DNA from: Chrysogorgia sp. JL179-B06
Lineage: Eukaryota > Cnidaria > Anthozoa > Scleralcyonacea > Chrysogorgiidae
Reading direction: 5' to 3'
Assembly (NCBI GenBank): GCA_035772405.1
Contig: JAYKKM010000121.1
Location: 1,412,501-1,476,500 of the forward strand
Length of the DNA: 64,000 bases
The translations under genes were made by a program, and so were the position numbers. The notes beneath the pieces are model-generated. The model was not told the DNA's origin and searched no databases. It saw only the letters and a program-made list of their open reading frames with translations. Positions 22,970 to 35,499 of this stretch are shown here, piece by piece; position 1 is the first letter of the stretch, and each line of letters starts with the position of its first letter.

Positions 22970-25439
22970 AAATTAGGTTAAGAAATACTATTATAACGCC
23001 TTGTCGAATGTTTACGACATAGAGAATCTGAGAACATGGAAATCCGTATGTGTCAAATGTAAAAGGGCTAGATCCCTTGTTGTGAGTGCAAGTTGGTTGC
23101 TTTTAAAATTGTTTTAATTGTTAATATTTTATTAATTATTTTTATTGTAAACTTTATTGATATCTTTTTAAAACTTACTTTGTAGTGTATTAAGGGACCG
23201 CAGTAATACGTGCTAAAGCTTATTAAACATTAAACATCTAAATAGTACATAGCGACTTTTCTATATTTTATTTTTTCCTATATAGCTATTTGTTATTCCA
23301 ACATAAAATTGTAAGTGTTTACTTATACGTTTTCCTTAACTTGTTACTGTTGTATGCTTGTGTAATGATACACTCCGAAAACGCGTTCTCTCGTTATTTA
23401 TAACGGTCCTTATAAGCGCGTAAGAAATTCTTAATTTTCACGCTACAATATGATACGTTTAGTATTTAAGCTAGTATTTTATTGGCGCTTTTTGAGTGTT
23501 GGCAGTTGCTGTTTGCATTATGATAGAGACCTGACTGCATGTAAAAATAGATTTCCAATTCGTATTTATTAACAACACTGCCAGAAACCGTAAGCATCTA
23601 TTCAGTTTTATCGTACATATAAGGTAAATTTGAATTATTCCTATTAGGTTTGAGCATGAAGCACACTGACTAACAAAGTTTCATTTCCATTCAGCAAAGT
23701 GACAAACACACCTATTCTTGATACTTGTAGTTGCAATATAAAATGTCACAAATGGTGAAATGGCTTCTGTTTACCGCCCTTGTCATGAAACTTGTGAAGC
23801 CATACTTTGCGCGTTCATCATATATTTAATTTTTATTGAATTTTGAATGTATATATTTTATTTACAAGACGAAATTTAGCAATATAATGTGTTCAACATG
23901 GTTAACACCAATGATGTTTATTTCTTCAAGGAGAATATGTAAATGCTTTCCCAGTAAATGCCCTATTCCTTCATGGCCGTCTTCATTTTCACATTTAGGT
24001 CGAAATATAGATAGGTGAACAGGAGTTATACCTGTTATTTTTGATAATATATAGAAATACTAGGATTTATTACCTCTGCCAGGTTATGTTTTTACTTCTG
24101 TCTGATATTTCAAAAATTAATGAACAGATTTTAATGAAAGTTTGTAAGAAGGGATGGTCATATGCCAAGGACCAATCCATAAAATATTGGTTAACTTTGG
24201 ATGAATGGTGATAAAAATCTGTCTGTAAGCTTATCCATGAATGAAAAAAGACGCTTGATTCTGCTCATATTATCCTTATAGTATGCAACTCTTTAATATT
24301 CACAAACAATTGCTGAATTCGCAAAACAACGGCCTTGTCAGTGAAGCCAAAAAGTGCACTAAACGGAACAAATGCAATCAAGCATTTTATTCATTCAAGA
24401 GAGACCAGTTTATAGACATGTAGGTCTGGTGAGTAATTGGCCTAGTGCAACCCACTGGCGGAGGTATGCAGTCTCTGAGTGCCTTCTAGTATTCTTACCT
24501 ACTTTCGTTTTGCTCATAAGCTACTCACTACTGTATGTAAAAGTTTCTTTTCTTCGATTATGCTGCATGCATGCAGTCCAGGCAATCATTAAGTTGGAAT
24601 GTGATTTCGGGTATGGTAAATTTTTTTTCAGACCCTGCACCGAAGTCAGTGTACAATTTTCTCGTTCTACAACTTTCGCTATCATCAATAAGACAAAATG
24701 TAACATGTCGACCAGTGAAAGCTCTACGGACATCACCAACAACGAAATATTAAAGGAGAAAGCAGTCCACACTTGTTTTTGGATTCAAACGAACTGATTC
24801 AGTATCCCACCAGTAATCAGAATTGTTAAATAATTTGTCTGCACCAATGCGACTGCATCGGTGAACGGTGAGCGTAAAAGATGGGATGTAAAAGTCATTA
24901 GAACTTAAACTTACTTACTTGTAAAATGGTCTGTTAAATAACCATTATTATTAGAATTAGAATTAGTAGTGCGTTTGGCTGTTAATTGTGAATTACATGA
25001 GACTGTAAAATGTGCACAAGATATATTTCTTTTCATTTTGGGATTGTGTTTGATACACATCTCAACTATATATGCACAACATATATGGATAACTCGACAA
25101 TGGTCAAACTAGTAAAAATATTTAAACCACAATTCACAAAAATTTACACAAAAACGGTCTGTCAAGTTGATATATAATTTAAAAATATATAATATTTTTA
25201 AACCTACGAGTTTTTACTAACACCATAACATTACTCAAAGCCTGATCAAGCTTGTATTGCCTATAATAAAACTAGGCGCACTTCTAAACTTGCAATAAAC
25301 TTGAAATCAAGTGAAGTAAGCTGTTAAACCATGGCTAATTTTAATCTGCACAATTTGATCCTAATGTGTTAAATAGTTGACCATTGATCTGACATACTGT
25401 AATTTATTTCCTTTACTTAATAGTTTATGCTAAATTATA
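22970..25439. other. Gene-free AT-rich stretch with a dispersed-repeat relic
   Basis: No supportable coding region. Around 24070-24240 is text (cctctgccaggttatgtttt, then aatgaacagattttaatgaa) that resembles a widespread animal interspersed repeat. The remainder is AT-rich with no structure I can defend. Confidence 0.4.
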
Positions 25440-25445
25440 GTTGTG

Positions 25446-25735
25446 TATGGTGGCCCATGAGTGCCATAACAATTTTTTAAATAATACTTTGTTATATTTA
25501 TTTTTTTATTGTATATATTTATTAAAAAATTTTTTTTTTTTTTTTTTTAAATTTATTGTATTTATTTTATATTTTATTCTAACAATTGCCATAACAATTT
25601 TTTAATTATATATATTTTTTAATTTATTTCATTTTATATTTATTTTATTCTTAAAAATAAATTAAATTAAAAACCATTTAAAAATTAATAAAATAAAAAA
25701 GAAATCTGGCCGTGGCCCATGAGTGCCGGCACGAA
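25446..25735 (+). repeat. Left composite inverted repeat of the alpha-kinase element
   Basis: Terminal tatggtggccc, then a very AT-rich run with t-tracts, then a second internal gtggcccatgagtgcc at 25706-25728. The same two-step layout appears inverted at 27995-28382. Confidence 0.75.
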
Positions 25736-25790
25736 AGACTGCAGTCCCAATATAGGTCAGTGGCCGACCATAACATTGTAAAAATGTAAA

Positions 25791-26521
25791 ATGGCAGAAA
25801 GAGTGAGAAATGTTGAGTGGCAAGGAGATGACGAATTGAAAAACGATCTGGAGAAGTACGTCAAGCAAAATTTGCGGAGGGATGAAATACTTGACTTTGT
25901 GAGTGAAAAATACCCCATGTATGCATGGAGCCTTCGAACTTTGTGCTGCCGACTGCATTATTTCAATATCAAGTATACAGACTACAATACAGACATTCAA
26001 TATGTAGAGGAAGCTGTACGAAAATAATAAAATGGACCGGGAAACCTTTTGGGCTATCGAGCTCTTCATACGAAGCTGCAAGAAGTTCATGATCTGAAAG
26101 TGCCACAAGGTCTTGTGTATGCCATGATGCAAGAGGTTGATCCAACGGGATTGGAAGAAAGAGGTGGTGTTGGCCTACCAAAACGACCTCCAAGAATGCA
26201 GAAATTTAAATCGGAGGTACTGTACAATTTGTTTTCTTTTATAACGCTCCCACCTACTCACTTTCAATTTGGAATAAATATGTTGGTTGAAGAACCCTTT
26301 ATTTCTTGCAGGGCTCAGACTATGTGACGTCTTTAAATGGGCATGACAAGATGTGTGGGTACAACAGAAATCGATGTTTCCTCTGTGTATTTATGGTGGC
26401 CAAGACATACAGTGGAAGAATAATTTGTTTGCGAGTTTGGACAACAAACAACAACCCAAACGTAGTGGGGAGATTTTATTTGGAATATTTAAATGAGAGT
26501 CGAGGTCAGATGGCTGCATAA
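25791..26521 (+). pseudogene. Integrase-type transposase of the alpha-kinase element, truncated
   Basis: The start atg (25791) opens MAERVRNVEWQGDDELK, a helical N-terminal region. Two adjacent taa codons (26025-26030) interrupt it, then the same frame continues with LLGYRALHTKLQEVH and EVDPTGLEERGG. An intron (gtactg at 26217, acceptor ttgcag at 26311) joins it to GSDYVTSLNGHDKMCGYN. The position of the first catalytic Asp reads Asn (NGHDK where relatives have DGHDK or DGYDK). After TTNNNPNVVGRFYLEYL the protein is lost, so the second Asp and the Glu are absent. It aligns clearly with the integrase at 51211-53237. Confidence 0.8.
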
Positions 26522-26647
26522 AATTTTGGCTGGTAGAACTTAATTACTGCATGTATACCCCTAACAATCTCTAGATAGCAAAAACAAGTAACGATCTTAA
26601 ACAGGGTGGTGTGCAGATAAATATTGCAATATTATAGCCCAAAAGGG

Positions 26648-28004
26648 TTACAAATCACAAAATAATGTAACTAGCTTCAATTGTTTGCAATATTGGTTGC
26701 ACTCATGATCTGAAATAAAAGTGTCAATTGCAGCGATCGACAGATTACCAGAACAGAAAAGAATGGTCTGGTCTTCATCATCCCTCAGTTTAGCGCTGGC
26801 AATTTCCGGGTTGCAGATGTTGTATCCCACTCCCTGGATATCTAAAACCATTAGCTCTTTAGCTGACTTCTGGTAGGTGTAATGGACAAAAGATTCAGCT
26901 TTCAAAACTAACTCACTACCATCTTGCATGGAAACGCCACCGGTGTTATTGATGTACTTCACGAAGTTGCCTTCGATGAAGCTTTCCACCGTTACGAATT
27001 CACTTCCAAGTTCTCCATAGTACACTTTGTTATACTGGAAAGTTTCACCATACTCCGGAGGGCACTCGTTTTTCAACTTCTTGGCCAAATGTTGCACTAA
27101 ACAGTTGATTTGCACAGCTTTTCGCATGTGAACCTCGAGGGAGCCAAACATGGTTTCAATGGTCAAAACTTGGTCCGCTTTGTATTTCTTTAAAACATAC
27201 TTTCCTTTTATGCCAGATAAAGCAGTTACCTCGAATGCATCTCGGAATCCACCACTGGCAAACTTCTCGTTTGTTACGGAAAGGCGCGTTTCAAAGCGAT
27301 CAAGCCAGGCTTTTTTCTATGGAAAATTACTCCAAGCAGATAGTGACTGCTTCTATGCTTGGTCGAATAATTTTTCCCAACTTTAGCATTGCTGACAATG
27401 AAACCGATGCAGGCATTTCTGAATATTTTTTCTTGGTAACAGCATAATCAGCATTCAAGAACGATGCTGACACAGACCGGCTGACTACCGAAACTGACGA
27501 GCTTTTCGTTTCTTCGGAATTGTACGTTTGCTTCTTGCTTGAATTCTCTTCCAAAATTACAATGCCTTCAACAAACCGAATGTGAAGAACTTTCCAGTTC
27601 TTAATTTGCCCAATATCCGTGAAAGAAGGCCCACGTTCACCAGCCAATAAATCGCATTTTATAGAACTTGGCATTTTAAAATGCCTCTGGCATGTCGCTT
27701 TAACGTTTTTCAACGTCAACTCCTCACCATGGAATGGAACCATTGTCAGTGGCCCTATACGCGAGTACTTCTGGCATTTTCCTTCCACGATGGACGATAA
27801 ACGCTGCATGGTCAGGTATTCCATTGCTGATGCTCCTTGGCTTGCTTCTCCTTTCTTTCCTGCCCGCTTTTTCGCGACATTTTGTTTGAAATCTTTCCAT
27901 TTGACTTTAGTGTTTAAAGAAACATAATATTGTTCATGGCTGAAACGTAGCGGAGACCCTGGGTACGAGGGTTGGCGCCCAAAAAGCACGACGATCTTTG
28001 GCAC
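26648..28004 (-). pseudogene. Alpha-kinase (eEF2K/MHCK-type atypical kinase) passenger gene
   Basis: The start (28004) gives a ~200-aa N-terminal region of unknown fold with CQRHFKMPSSIKCDLLAGE. Near 27327-27310 there is a frameshift and an in-frame tag. The kinase domain then reads FASGGFRDAFEVT (glycine-rich loop), YVLKKYK (ATP-binding Lys), VESFIEGNFVKYINNTGG, LMVLDIQGVGYNICNPEIA (catalytic D.QG.G motif) and SDHECNQYCKQLKL (zinc-binding H.CN.YC). This is the complete alpha-kinase signature, in order. Alpha-kinases phosphorylate Ser/Thr in helical contexts; the target here is unknown. The position inside the terminal repeats, convergent to the integrase, marks it as transposon cargo. Confidence 0.85.
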
Positions 28005-28382
28005 TCATGGTCATGGGCCACGGCCGGATTTCTTTTTTTATTTTATTAATTTTTAAATGGTTTTTAATTTTTAGTTTATTTTTAAGAATAAAATAAATAT
28101 AAAATTAAATAAATTTTAAAAAAATAAATAAAAAAAGTATAATTAAAAAATTGTTATGGCACTCATGGGCCACGGCCAGTTTTTGTTTTTTTGTTTTTTT
28201 TAATTTTTAAATGGTTTTTAATTTATTTTTATTTGATGTTAGAATAAAATAAATACAAATATAAAATAAATTTAAAAAAAATAAATACAAAAAAATTCAA
28301 AAAATAAATAAAAATACAATAAAAAAATTAATATAACAAAGTATTATTTAAAAAATTGTTATGGCACTCGTGCGCCACCATA
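27995..28382 (-). repeat. Right composite inverted repeat of the alpha-kinase element
   Basis: Contains gccac-type words at about 28015 and 28170 and the terminus at 28382, separated by AT-rich runs. The kinase start codon (28004) lies at the inner edge, so the repeat probably holds that gene's promoter. Confidence 0.7.
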
Positions 28383-28619
28383 GTTGTGTGTGGCAAATTG
28401 ACCCAAACACGTTTAACTGGAGTAAACGAGTATGAAACAAATGAGGTTCAGCAATCAGAAGAGCAAGAAAACAATCCATGACTTTGGCATCAAACGCTGC
28501 TGGGGGCATCACGTGCCAGGTAATTGGAAAACTCGGACAAACAACATAGCAGCGACATACAACGTAAATATGTGACAAAGCTCGGTTGTCGTGTTATCTT
28601 TTGTGTTAAATATAGTGTA

Positions 28620-29560
28620 GAATATGGAGAAAAGCGCTCTAGAGGAGAAATTCAATGCTACGAAGCTTGCAGGTTTAAAAAAGTATTTATTAGATCAATG
28701 ATGGTGAAGATGATGAGTTTGGAATAATGGCAAAAATTTATTTGAAAAAATTCAGGAAGCAGATGCACAGAAGTTCTCCAAGCAACTGAACTTCACACAA
28801 GATGAAGTAGATAAAGTGGAATCGGTTACCAAAAAACAATGACAATGCAAGCAGTAGTTTATGCACAATACTGGCTTTGTTGCAGCATCAATGACCAAAA
28901 GTGTCTACAGAAGGCAAAAGTCAGTAGAGAAGCATGGTGCAGATGTTCTCTTTTGGTCGATTCACTAATCGACAACAAAGTATGCATGCCCATGAGATAT
29001 GCAACCTCAGGAAGACTAAAAAATCCAAGGAATAAAACGAAAAAACTGTCGATTACGTGTTGCGAGTGGAGGAAGCTATGACAGCGCTATGGGCCGCTGA
29101 AGAAATAATCAGCGACTCACTGTTGATTGTGATGATTATAAAGGGCATGCTGAGTAGTTACAAGACATTCTCTACGGTGATAATACAGAGGGAAAAACAA
29201 ATGACATTTGCTGAATTTAAGACCGCCCTGTGTAACAACAGTCAATGGAGAAAATATCATGGTCACCAAAGGCAAGGAAAAGTTTGGAAACTGCTACAAA
29301 TGTGGCAAAAAGGGACAAGAAGATGGAATGCTGGTCAAAGATGGAAAGATGATGCAACAAAACGCATGATGCGAAGTATTGTCAAGGGAAGAAAGACACA
29401 GAAGAGGGGAACGGAGAAGTCAGCGTCAGATGTGAACAATGAACATACTTTAGCCTTGCAGTTAAAGACAGCAGTGATAATTTATTTGTAGGTAAGAGTA
29501 ACTACAATTTGTTAGTAGATACTAGGGCTACTAGCCACATAATAAGTCGAAGTTAATAGC
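28620..29560 (+). pseudogene. Copia-like gag/protease relic
   Basis: Frames in order give MEKSALEEKFNATKLAG, VDYVLRVEEAMTAL, LSSYKTFSTVIIQRE with MTFAEFKTAL, then a CYKCGKKG-type zinc knuckle near 29290. Near 29505 comes NLLVDTRATSHI, the aspartic protease D(T/S)GA motif with Gly changed to Arg. The order capsid, CCHC, DTGA(T)SHI is the Copia pattern. No integrase or RT follows, no LTRs were found, and frameshifts are frequent. Confidence 0.65.
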
Positions 29561-30589
29561 TTTTTGACGACTCTGATGCTATTAAATTAGAATGCTTGAA
29601 GTTTTGTTTCATGAACTGCTTATTGCTTTGGAACTTAAACAAAATAAGGCCATCTTCAAATATCCAAACCGCGTCAGGCAGACCGGACACTATTTTTTTT
29701 ACCAGCACTCAGTTAAACGTCTGACTACATCCTTCCATTTACAGAAGATATGGACATCGCTGAAGAACTGTGCTGTATCGAAAGAATGATAATACAGTTG
29801 CATTTGCAACTGTGTCTTGTGGTCTTCTCTTGAATTTTCCACTTTTCTGAACTTAGTGTCAGTATCAATAACCTTTTTTATAATACAAGAGTTACAGCAA
29901 AATGACTTTAGAGCACAAATATCTCCTTCGGCATCCAATCCCAGGTCCACTAACAATTCATCTGCATCCATCTGAAAATACATACAAGAGAAGAGAATAA
30001 CAGTGAAATATCACCGTACCTATTTACAGATACAGTATCTACTAAAACCACTGTGCTTCTTTCTGAAAATGTATTGAGCTGTCTGCAGGAGAGTACGTTT
30101 AGATTTCCGATAAACTATATGGTCAAATTATCCCAAATACTTGAATATATTTTGTACTTTTTTTAGAACGTGGAAAATTATTATTAATATCAGCTATGTA
30201 CTTGGAAAATGTCGTAATTGGTGGTAATATAGCTAAATTGCTAAAACCTTATTTAAACAATTATTTAACACTTCTACTGTACAACTATGTTCCCACACAT
30301 GATGGTTTATTTTAATATATTTTATTAATATTATATTAACTATTATTAATATTTAATATCATATTATATATCACATATCATAGACATATCTCTTCAAATG
30401 AAGAAATAATAGAAAGTGGCTTTGTTGTTAATATGAAATCGACACATTTATTGAAATGATAGCATGATGCAAGTTTCCAGTTTTGTGCCAGCTACAATAA
30501 CTTCACAAGTTTTGTTCAGATGCAAGCATTTCGATAAACATAAATACCCCTATATTCTGGAGGGCAAAAGACCACATCCCATTGAATAA
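29561..30589. other. No recognisable gene
   Basis: AT-rich. A 94-residue minus-strand reading (29699-29983, cysteine pair SFCCNSC) is unrecognised, and I give it no function. Confidence 0.35.
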
Positions 30590-30935
30590 TGTAATAATAA
30601 TAATGTTTACTATTTATATAGCGCAAATTAGCATGTGTATATGATCAAATGCGCTTTACAACATCGACAATTTATTCTATTATATTCAGTACCTAGTATC
30701 CAGTACCCCAAATCAATTAACCTTAGCTATTTTTACAGTTTTTTTATCATTGGTTTTCCTAACTATTTATCCTAGCCCACCCTGTCAACTTCCCTGTGGG
30801 AGGAACCCGGAGAAAACCCACGACTTTCGGCAGAGTGTTGACCAACTTTTTCCACATGCAATCAAATGACCAACACAGGACCTCCAGAGGTGGGAGGCAG
30901 TGGCCCTGACCACTAGACCACCGAAGAGTTTATCT
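30590..30935 (-). repeat. tRNA-derived SINE
   Basis: On the minus strand the head reads ggtggtctagtggtcagggc (pol III A-box-like TGGTCTAGTGG), followed by a degraded B-box area. The body has ccgggttcctcccaca. The 3' part reads gtaaagcgcatttgatc and gcgctatataaatagt and ends in an (att)n tail near 30600. Head, body and LINE-like tail with a trinucleotide repeat are characteristic of invertebrate SINEs. Confidence 0.75.
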
Positions 30936-30989
30936 CGAATCATTGCTTCAAGTAACAATCTTTGCTCGATATTGTACATTATCACCGTT

Positions 30990-32180
30990 ACTGTGAATTT
31001 CTTCAAACTCTAACTTGGTCTGAGGACAATGTTCAAATGGAAAATGGAATCTGCAAGACAGTAGCTTGTGCTACAACGAGTGTCGTTGAACCCTGTTCAA
31101 CATATTTACATAATCAGATTCTATTTCATACTCAGGAAGGTCATTATGGCATTTCTGACATTGATGAACTTGGGGTCTTATCGAGATGTCGTCACCTTGG
31201 CGCGTTTGGGTTAACAGTTGACAATAATCAATCAACATGCTGACACAGTATGTCAGCTTTCTTACCAGATTCAATATCCTGGTCTAGTTCTGTTGTGTCA
31301 GAACAGTCATTGTCATCTTTAAATTTCTGAGCTAAGAATCCTTTAGGGCAGTAAGTTGACACAATCCTGGGTCATTGTTTAGTTTGGCAGTAGCATGACA
31401 ATGAATACTACCTCTACCTTGGTATTCATATTTGAACTAGTGCCATTTTGCAGCAAGAGTATCAGAAAGCCAGTGTTTAAGAAAGCTTTCTAGTCTCTGG
31501 GTGAAAAACCAATCTACAAGATGAGGATTGTTAATAACGTTTTGTCGTCTGTTTCACTGGTGGTATCAGTATTTGCTCCAAACAGAGCATGTAATTCCGG
31601 CCAATGCATATCTGCTGATGAAAAAGTAAAGAACAATGTTGGTGCTCCAACATTGGTTAATGCTTTGAGTTCCTCTCTGACCTTATTCCAGTATGCATGT
31701 GTACCTGCAATATTGCCAACATATCTTGACACTTTCGACATAAATACAGCTGAGTTGTTACTCACGGCCATTAATAGTGAGATGTGCTTCACCTGGATTT
31801 TGTTTGAGGAAAATTCCACTTTGTTGTAAAATGCGCTTTCTTTGAATCGTATTGAAAGCCCAGTATGAAAATCTAGGGTGGTTGGCAAAATGGTACACCC
31901 ATTTACCATCAATAAGTTCAGCAAATTTTAATAGAGCTTGATTGGTGGGGTCACCTTTTAAGGGATAATGTTGGAAAAGCCATAGTGGCCAATTTATTTT
32001 CAACAGTTCATTTGGAGAAAGTTGACTTTTAACTGTTCTGTTTCTTGTTCTTGTTGTTCACCAACAGGTAAAAAAATACTCATTTCAGTTGACTCATTAT
32101 AAACTGTATCCTCAGAGCGGGTTATCAGTAGGTGGGCCTAAATCAGGCATAACATTATTGCATCAGACACTATTTCATCT
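30990..32180 (-). pseudogene. Helitron-like N-terminal domain relic
   Basis: Minus-strand pieces in order: [37 protein letters not shown] with [32 protein letters not shown], with [20 protein letters not shown]; then CQKCHNDLPEYEIESDYVN. These are the 'HPRF.Y...N...R', 'R...YW......L' and 'P..FFT.S.AD..WPEL' motifs of the Helitron_like_N domain. No Rep HUH motif or Pif1 helicase was found in this window. Confidence 0.65.
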
Positions 32181-32251
32181 TCAGTATCAACAGTCATGAG
32201 ATCTGCTGGAACGCCATTTTCAGGTAAAGAGTTTAATGCTTCTACATTAAT

Positions 32252-33110
32252 TTATAACTCTGCATAATGAGGATTATGTACAAGCCACAATAATGCATTG
32301 TGTACTTTTTCTCTTCTCACAGTAACATCTTTAAATGTGTTATCTCTTCCTTTAACCTTGACAATAATCACAGACAATTCATGCTGCTCGTTTTTCTTTT
32401 TTATCGAAGCTTCAGATTTTATCGAATCTAATTCAATCCCAGCAAACTGCAACACTTTTTCTCGTGTGCTAAGGGAATGCCTAGTTAAATCTATAAAGAA
32501 GTCTAAATATGCCTGGCATTCTCGACTAGATGCTGAAATTATAAGAAAATCATCTAATAAGTGCAGAATTTTGTCAATCTTTAGTTTATGTTGAGCAATC
32601 CACTCAATGGCTGTACTAAAAAACGTTTCAAATGTCTTACATGAACTAGTACAGCACATTGGCATGCAGCGATCGTAATAATATAATCCCATTTCATTCC
32701 CAATAATGGATAATTACATGGGTGTACTGGTATGATCCGAAATGTACTCTTTATTATCAGTTCTAGCCAAAAAACAGCTGGGTCCCGCGCGTTTTATTAA
32801 GCGTATTGCATCGCTAACGGTAGCATACCGTACACTAGTGTCTTCATTGGCAATACCATCGTTTATCAAAATGACATATAAGTCGGAAATCACCTGGCTA
32901 TTTCTTTGGTACTACACCAATTGGCGAAACATAAAAGGAAGGAAATGGTAGATAGAAAAATGACCCAGCTAGCCTATAGAGTATTATGTTTATCAATGAA
33001 GGACTTTGCATGGGGCTAAAACTCATTAATAATCCATGAGAAAAACACAAAGGAAAATCATAACCGAGATGTTTGTAAATGTGATCTTGATAAGCATAAA
33101 ATTTCGACAA
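32252..33110 (-). pseudogene. DIRS-like reverse transcriptase fragment
   Basis: Upstream piece: LAGSFFYLPFPSFYVSPIGV VPKK (33110-32898). After frame changes come DDG-like linker text and [14 protein letters not shown], then [20 protein letters not shown] followed by LLDDFLII, the RT catalytic xDD, and [11 protein letters not shown]. The 'SPIG.VPKK', 'CLPMG(C/A)SSSC..FE.FS' and 'HLLDDFL' motifs recur in DIRS-type YR retrotransposons. The RNase H and recombinase parts are absent. Confidence 0.6.
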
Positions 33111-33489
33111 CTTTCACCTCTATTTTCTCTTAAAATACTGATTTGTTTGAGATGCTATATCATACACTCGAAAGCCGTTTATTATCTGATTTCAAAACAC
33201 CTCGAACTGTGTTGTAAATCAGATAATAAATGGCTTCTCATGTATGATATATAACTTCAAAGATTTTGTGTTAAAGACATAGTTGGCGTTTGGAGTTGCA
33301 GTTTGTGGCAAATGGAACTAGCCCCCAAAGTCACGATCTGTCGGTTTCAACCTTTTGTGCATGTGTTGTGCATATACTCCTTCTACAGAATGTTTGAAAT
33401 AATAAATCACAGTACCTGGATCTTGATTGACAACACCACAGTTTGCTGGCAATGCAGCAAGAATGCGACCAGAACGTATGCTCCTTGAT

Positions 33490-34734
33490 TCAAGCGTTGA
33501 ACAAATCGTTATGGATCAAAATTTGTGAATAAGTAAGCTCATTTGACTGACATACTTCAGGTCCAGGGTAGATGATCTCGTAAACTTCTAGAAGGAGTTT
33601 GGAATCATCTGAGTCCAATGAGCTTAGTTTATAATTCTTTGGAATAAAAATCGCTGACTGATTACTCCATACAGTTCCTAAAGGTAATGGTGATGTAACA
33701 GCAAGTGTGTGGACTGTCCACTTGGTTGCCCAATATAAGTCCTCCACCCAAAGGTATCACTCTCATATTGCTTGTTTTCTGAGAACAAATGGAGCAGATC
33801 GTTTTGGAACAAGTCTGGTTATTCTATCATTTAGAAAAACTATCCATTTTAAACCTTTTCATCAATTGTAGCTCAAGAGATCTTTTGATGGTTGGTGTGC
33901 TACCCAATATCCCATTAAAACGTTCGAAACTGAAATACCAAAAACTATTGTTGGACCGTGATCTAATATGACATCCTTTAGGTGGCAGTGGAGATGCATG
34001 TTTGGTGTAATAACTTATTTGCCAGTCTTTCAACTTCTCTGCAAATTTCAAAAAAGTCCATAAAAAACTGCAATATCTGTCTTGGAAATAGATGTTTGGC
34101 AAACATACTTACATGCAAGTACAAATGTTTGCCAGCACTTAAAATCAGCTTCTGGTAAAATATCCTTTACGTAGAATAGCGAGTAAAGTAATCCAGTTCT
34201 TCCACTGTTCAGCTGTATAACAACCAGTGTTGGAAGTTATTTTATGTGGTAATTTTCCGAATGGCACATCCATTAAATTGATCTTTTTTCAACATCCAAA
34301 TTTCAGTCCCAAGGAAAAGATTGTGCATAGTATCGATAGTGAAAAAGTGAATGACATCAAAAAATATGTTAGGTCGAGTAAAATACTGTACTGCGTTATT
34401 CCATTATCTTGGCAAAATGCTTGGGTTCTGGATACTAATTTCAAACAATGAGAACCACCATGAAGGATTGAATGGCTTTTGAAACCTAACTTTCTTGTGG
34501 TAGCTTAATGGCAATCTGCATTTGTGTTTTTAACTTTATTCCATTCCACAGACATTGTAATTCTTTTATAGAAGGTTCCAGAAATGGATTTAAACTATTT
34601 GGCTCTTTGTATATAATACAAAAGAGTAAATCAGAATAATCCTTTCTTCTTTTCATTGGCTGGAAAAAGTCAAAGTGCAGCATAAAACCATTGTTTCTTA
34701 AATCTTTAAGAAAGATCTTTCCATCCACTGTCAT
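33490..34734 (-). pseudogene. EnSpm/CACTA-like transposase relic
   Basis: Minus strand: FMTVDGKIFLKDLRNNGFML with DFFQPMKRRKDYS (34734-34610), EPNSLNPFLEPSIKELQCLW (34590-34530), later FSFERFNGILGSTPT with LELQLMKRF (33940-33860), then WTVHTLAVTSPLPLG and LLLEVYEIIYP (33720-33560). These match the TNP2-like core of animal EnSpm elements (WFQP, EP..+N..L.P.++EL..LW, FERFNG.LG). Several deletions and frame changes. Confidence 0.55.
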
Positions 34735-35499
34735 GAAATCTTTCCACAGTAAACGAGGACTCTATTTCGTATCCATTGTCCCCATCACAACTAATCTAGG
34801 GCTCAACACCCAACAGTCGGCATTATGAGATTGTGAATACAAATTCGTCCTTGACCAGAAAAGCAAAACATTACAAGCGAATGTTACAGCAATTTACGTC
34901 ACAGTGGAGAAGAGAGTAACAAAAGGCATCAAGAAGAGAAGCACATGTCAGTTGGTGATATCACATGTTAGCACCTAAAAATCACTGTCGGTAAACTGGA
35001 AGGCCTAGTTTATTACAAAGGTCAATCCAACATTTGATACCCCTTGAAGTCAAGCAAGATTATGAGCCAACCCAATCGAATACTGATGTTGAAAAAACAG
35101 TTTTAAGTACAAAGAATAAGGAGCACACAATCAACTCAAGCAGACCTCGATGTGCGGCTGTTATTGCTAGTAAACGTTTAAGAGAAAACTTATTGAACGA
35201 TAAGTTATGTTGACATTTGTTTATTTATTATTATTCTATCATTACTTTAGTAATGTGCCCTGCAGGAGTGCAAAGAACTTATCATAAATTAAGTTAATAC
35301 CATGTTGCCCACAAAACAACATGCTCGGTACAAAAAGAGAGAGGGAAGAACAAAACTATAGTCTGTATCCTGTATTATAAATAAAGTGTATAAAACAATG
35401 ATAACCTGCTAACATTGAACATCAAACATCAAAAATTCAAATGTTTTACTTGGTGGTTCTCAAATACTGAAATCTTGAAGTGATGTTTCACTCGTCATA
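34735..35499. other. No gene seen
   Basis: Frames are short on both strands, and no recognised motif or strong repeat is visible. Confidence 0.4.

Larger units (their letters stand above)
25446..28382. mobile_element. IS3EU-like transposon carrying an alpha-kinase, TSD gttgtg
   Basis: The ends are tatggtggcccatgagtgcc (25446) and the inverted ggcactcgtgcgccaccata (to 28382). A perfect 6-bp duplication, gttgtg, lies outside both (25440-25445 and 28383-28388). TAY ends with a 6-bp duplication and an IS3-like integrase match the IS3EU superfamily as I know it. The integrase reads inward from the left and an alpha-kinase from the right, so the genes converge. The integrase is C-terminally truncated and the kinase frameshifted, so this copy cannot move by itself. 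Confidence 0.8.

Noticed and set aside
22970..24060. Host gene between the LINE fragments and the alpha-kinase element
   Set aside because: All frames are short and no splice-linked motif could be found on either strand.
24372..24797. 141-aa reading with hydrophobic segment
   Set aside because: No recognised motif, no splice context, overlapping an equally long antisense reading in AT-rich DNA.
34227..34451. Plus-strand 74-aa reading
   Set aside because: Lies opposite the EnSpm-like minus-strand relic and shows no family motif I can name.
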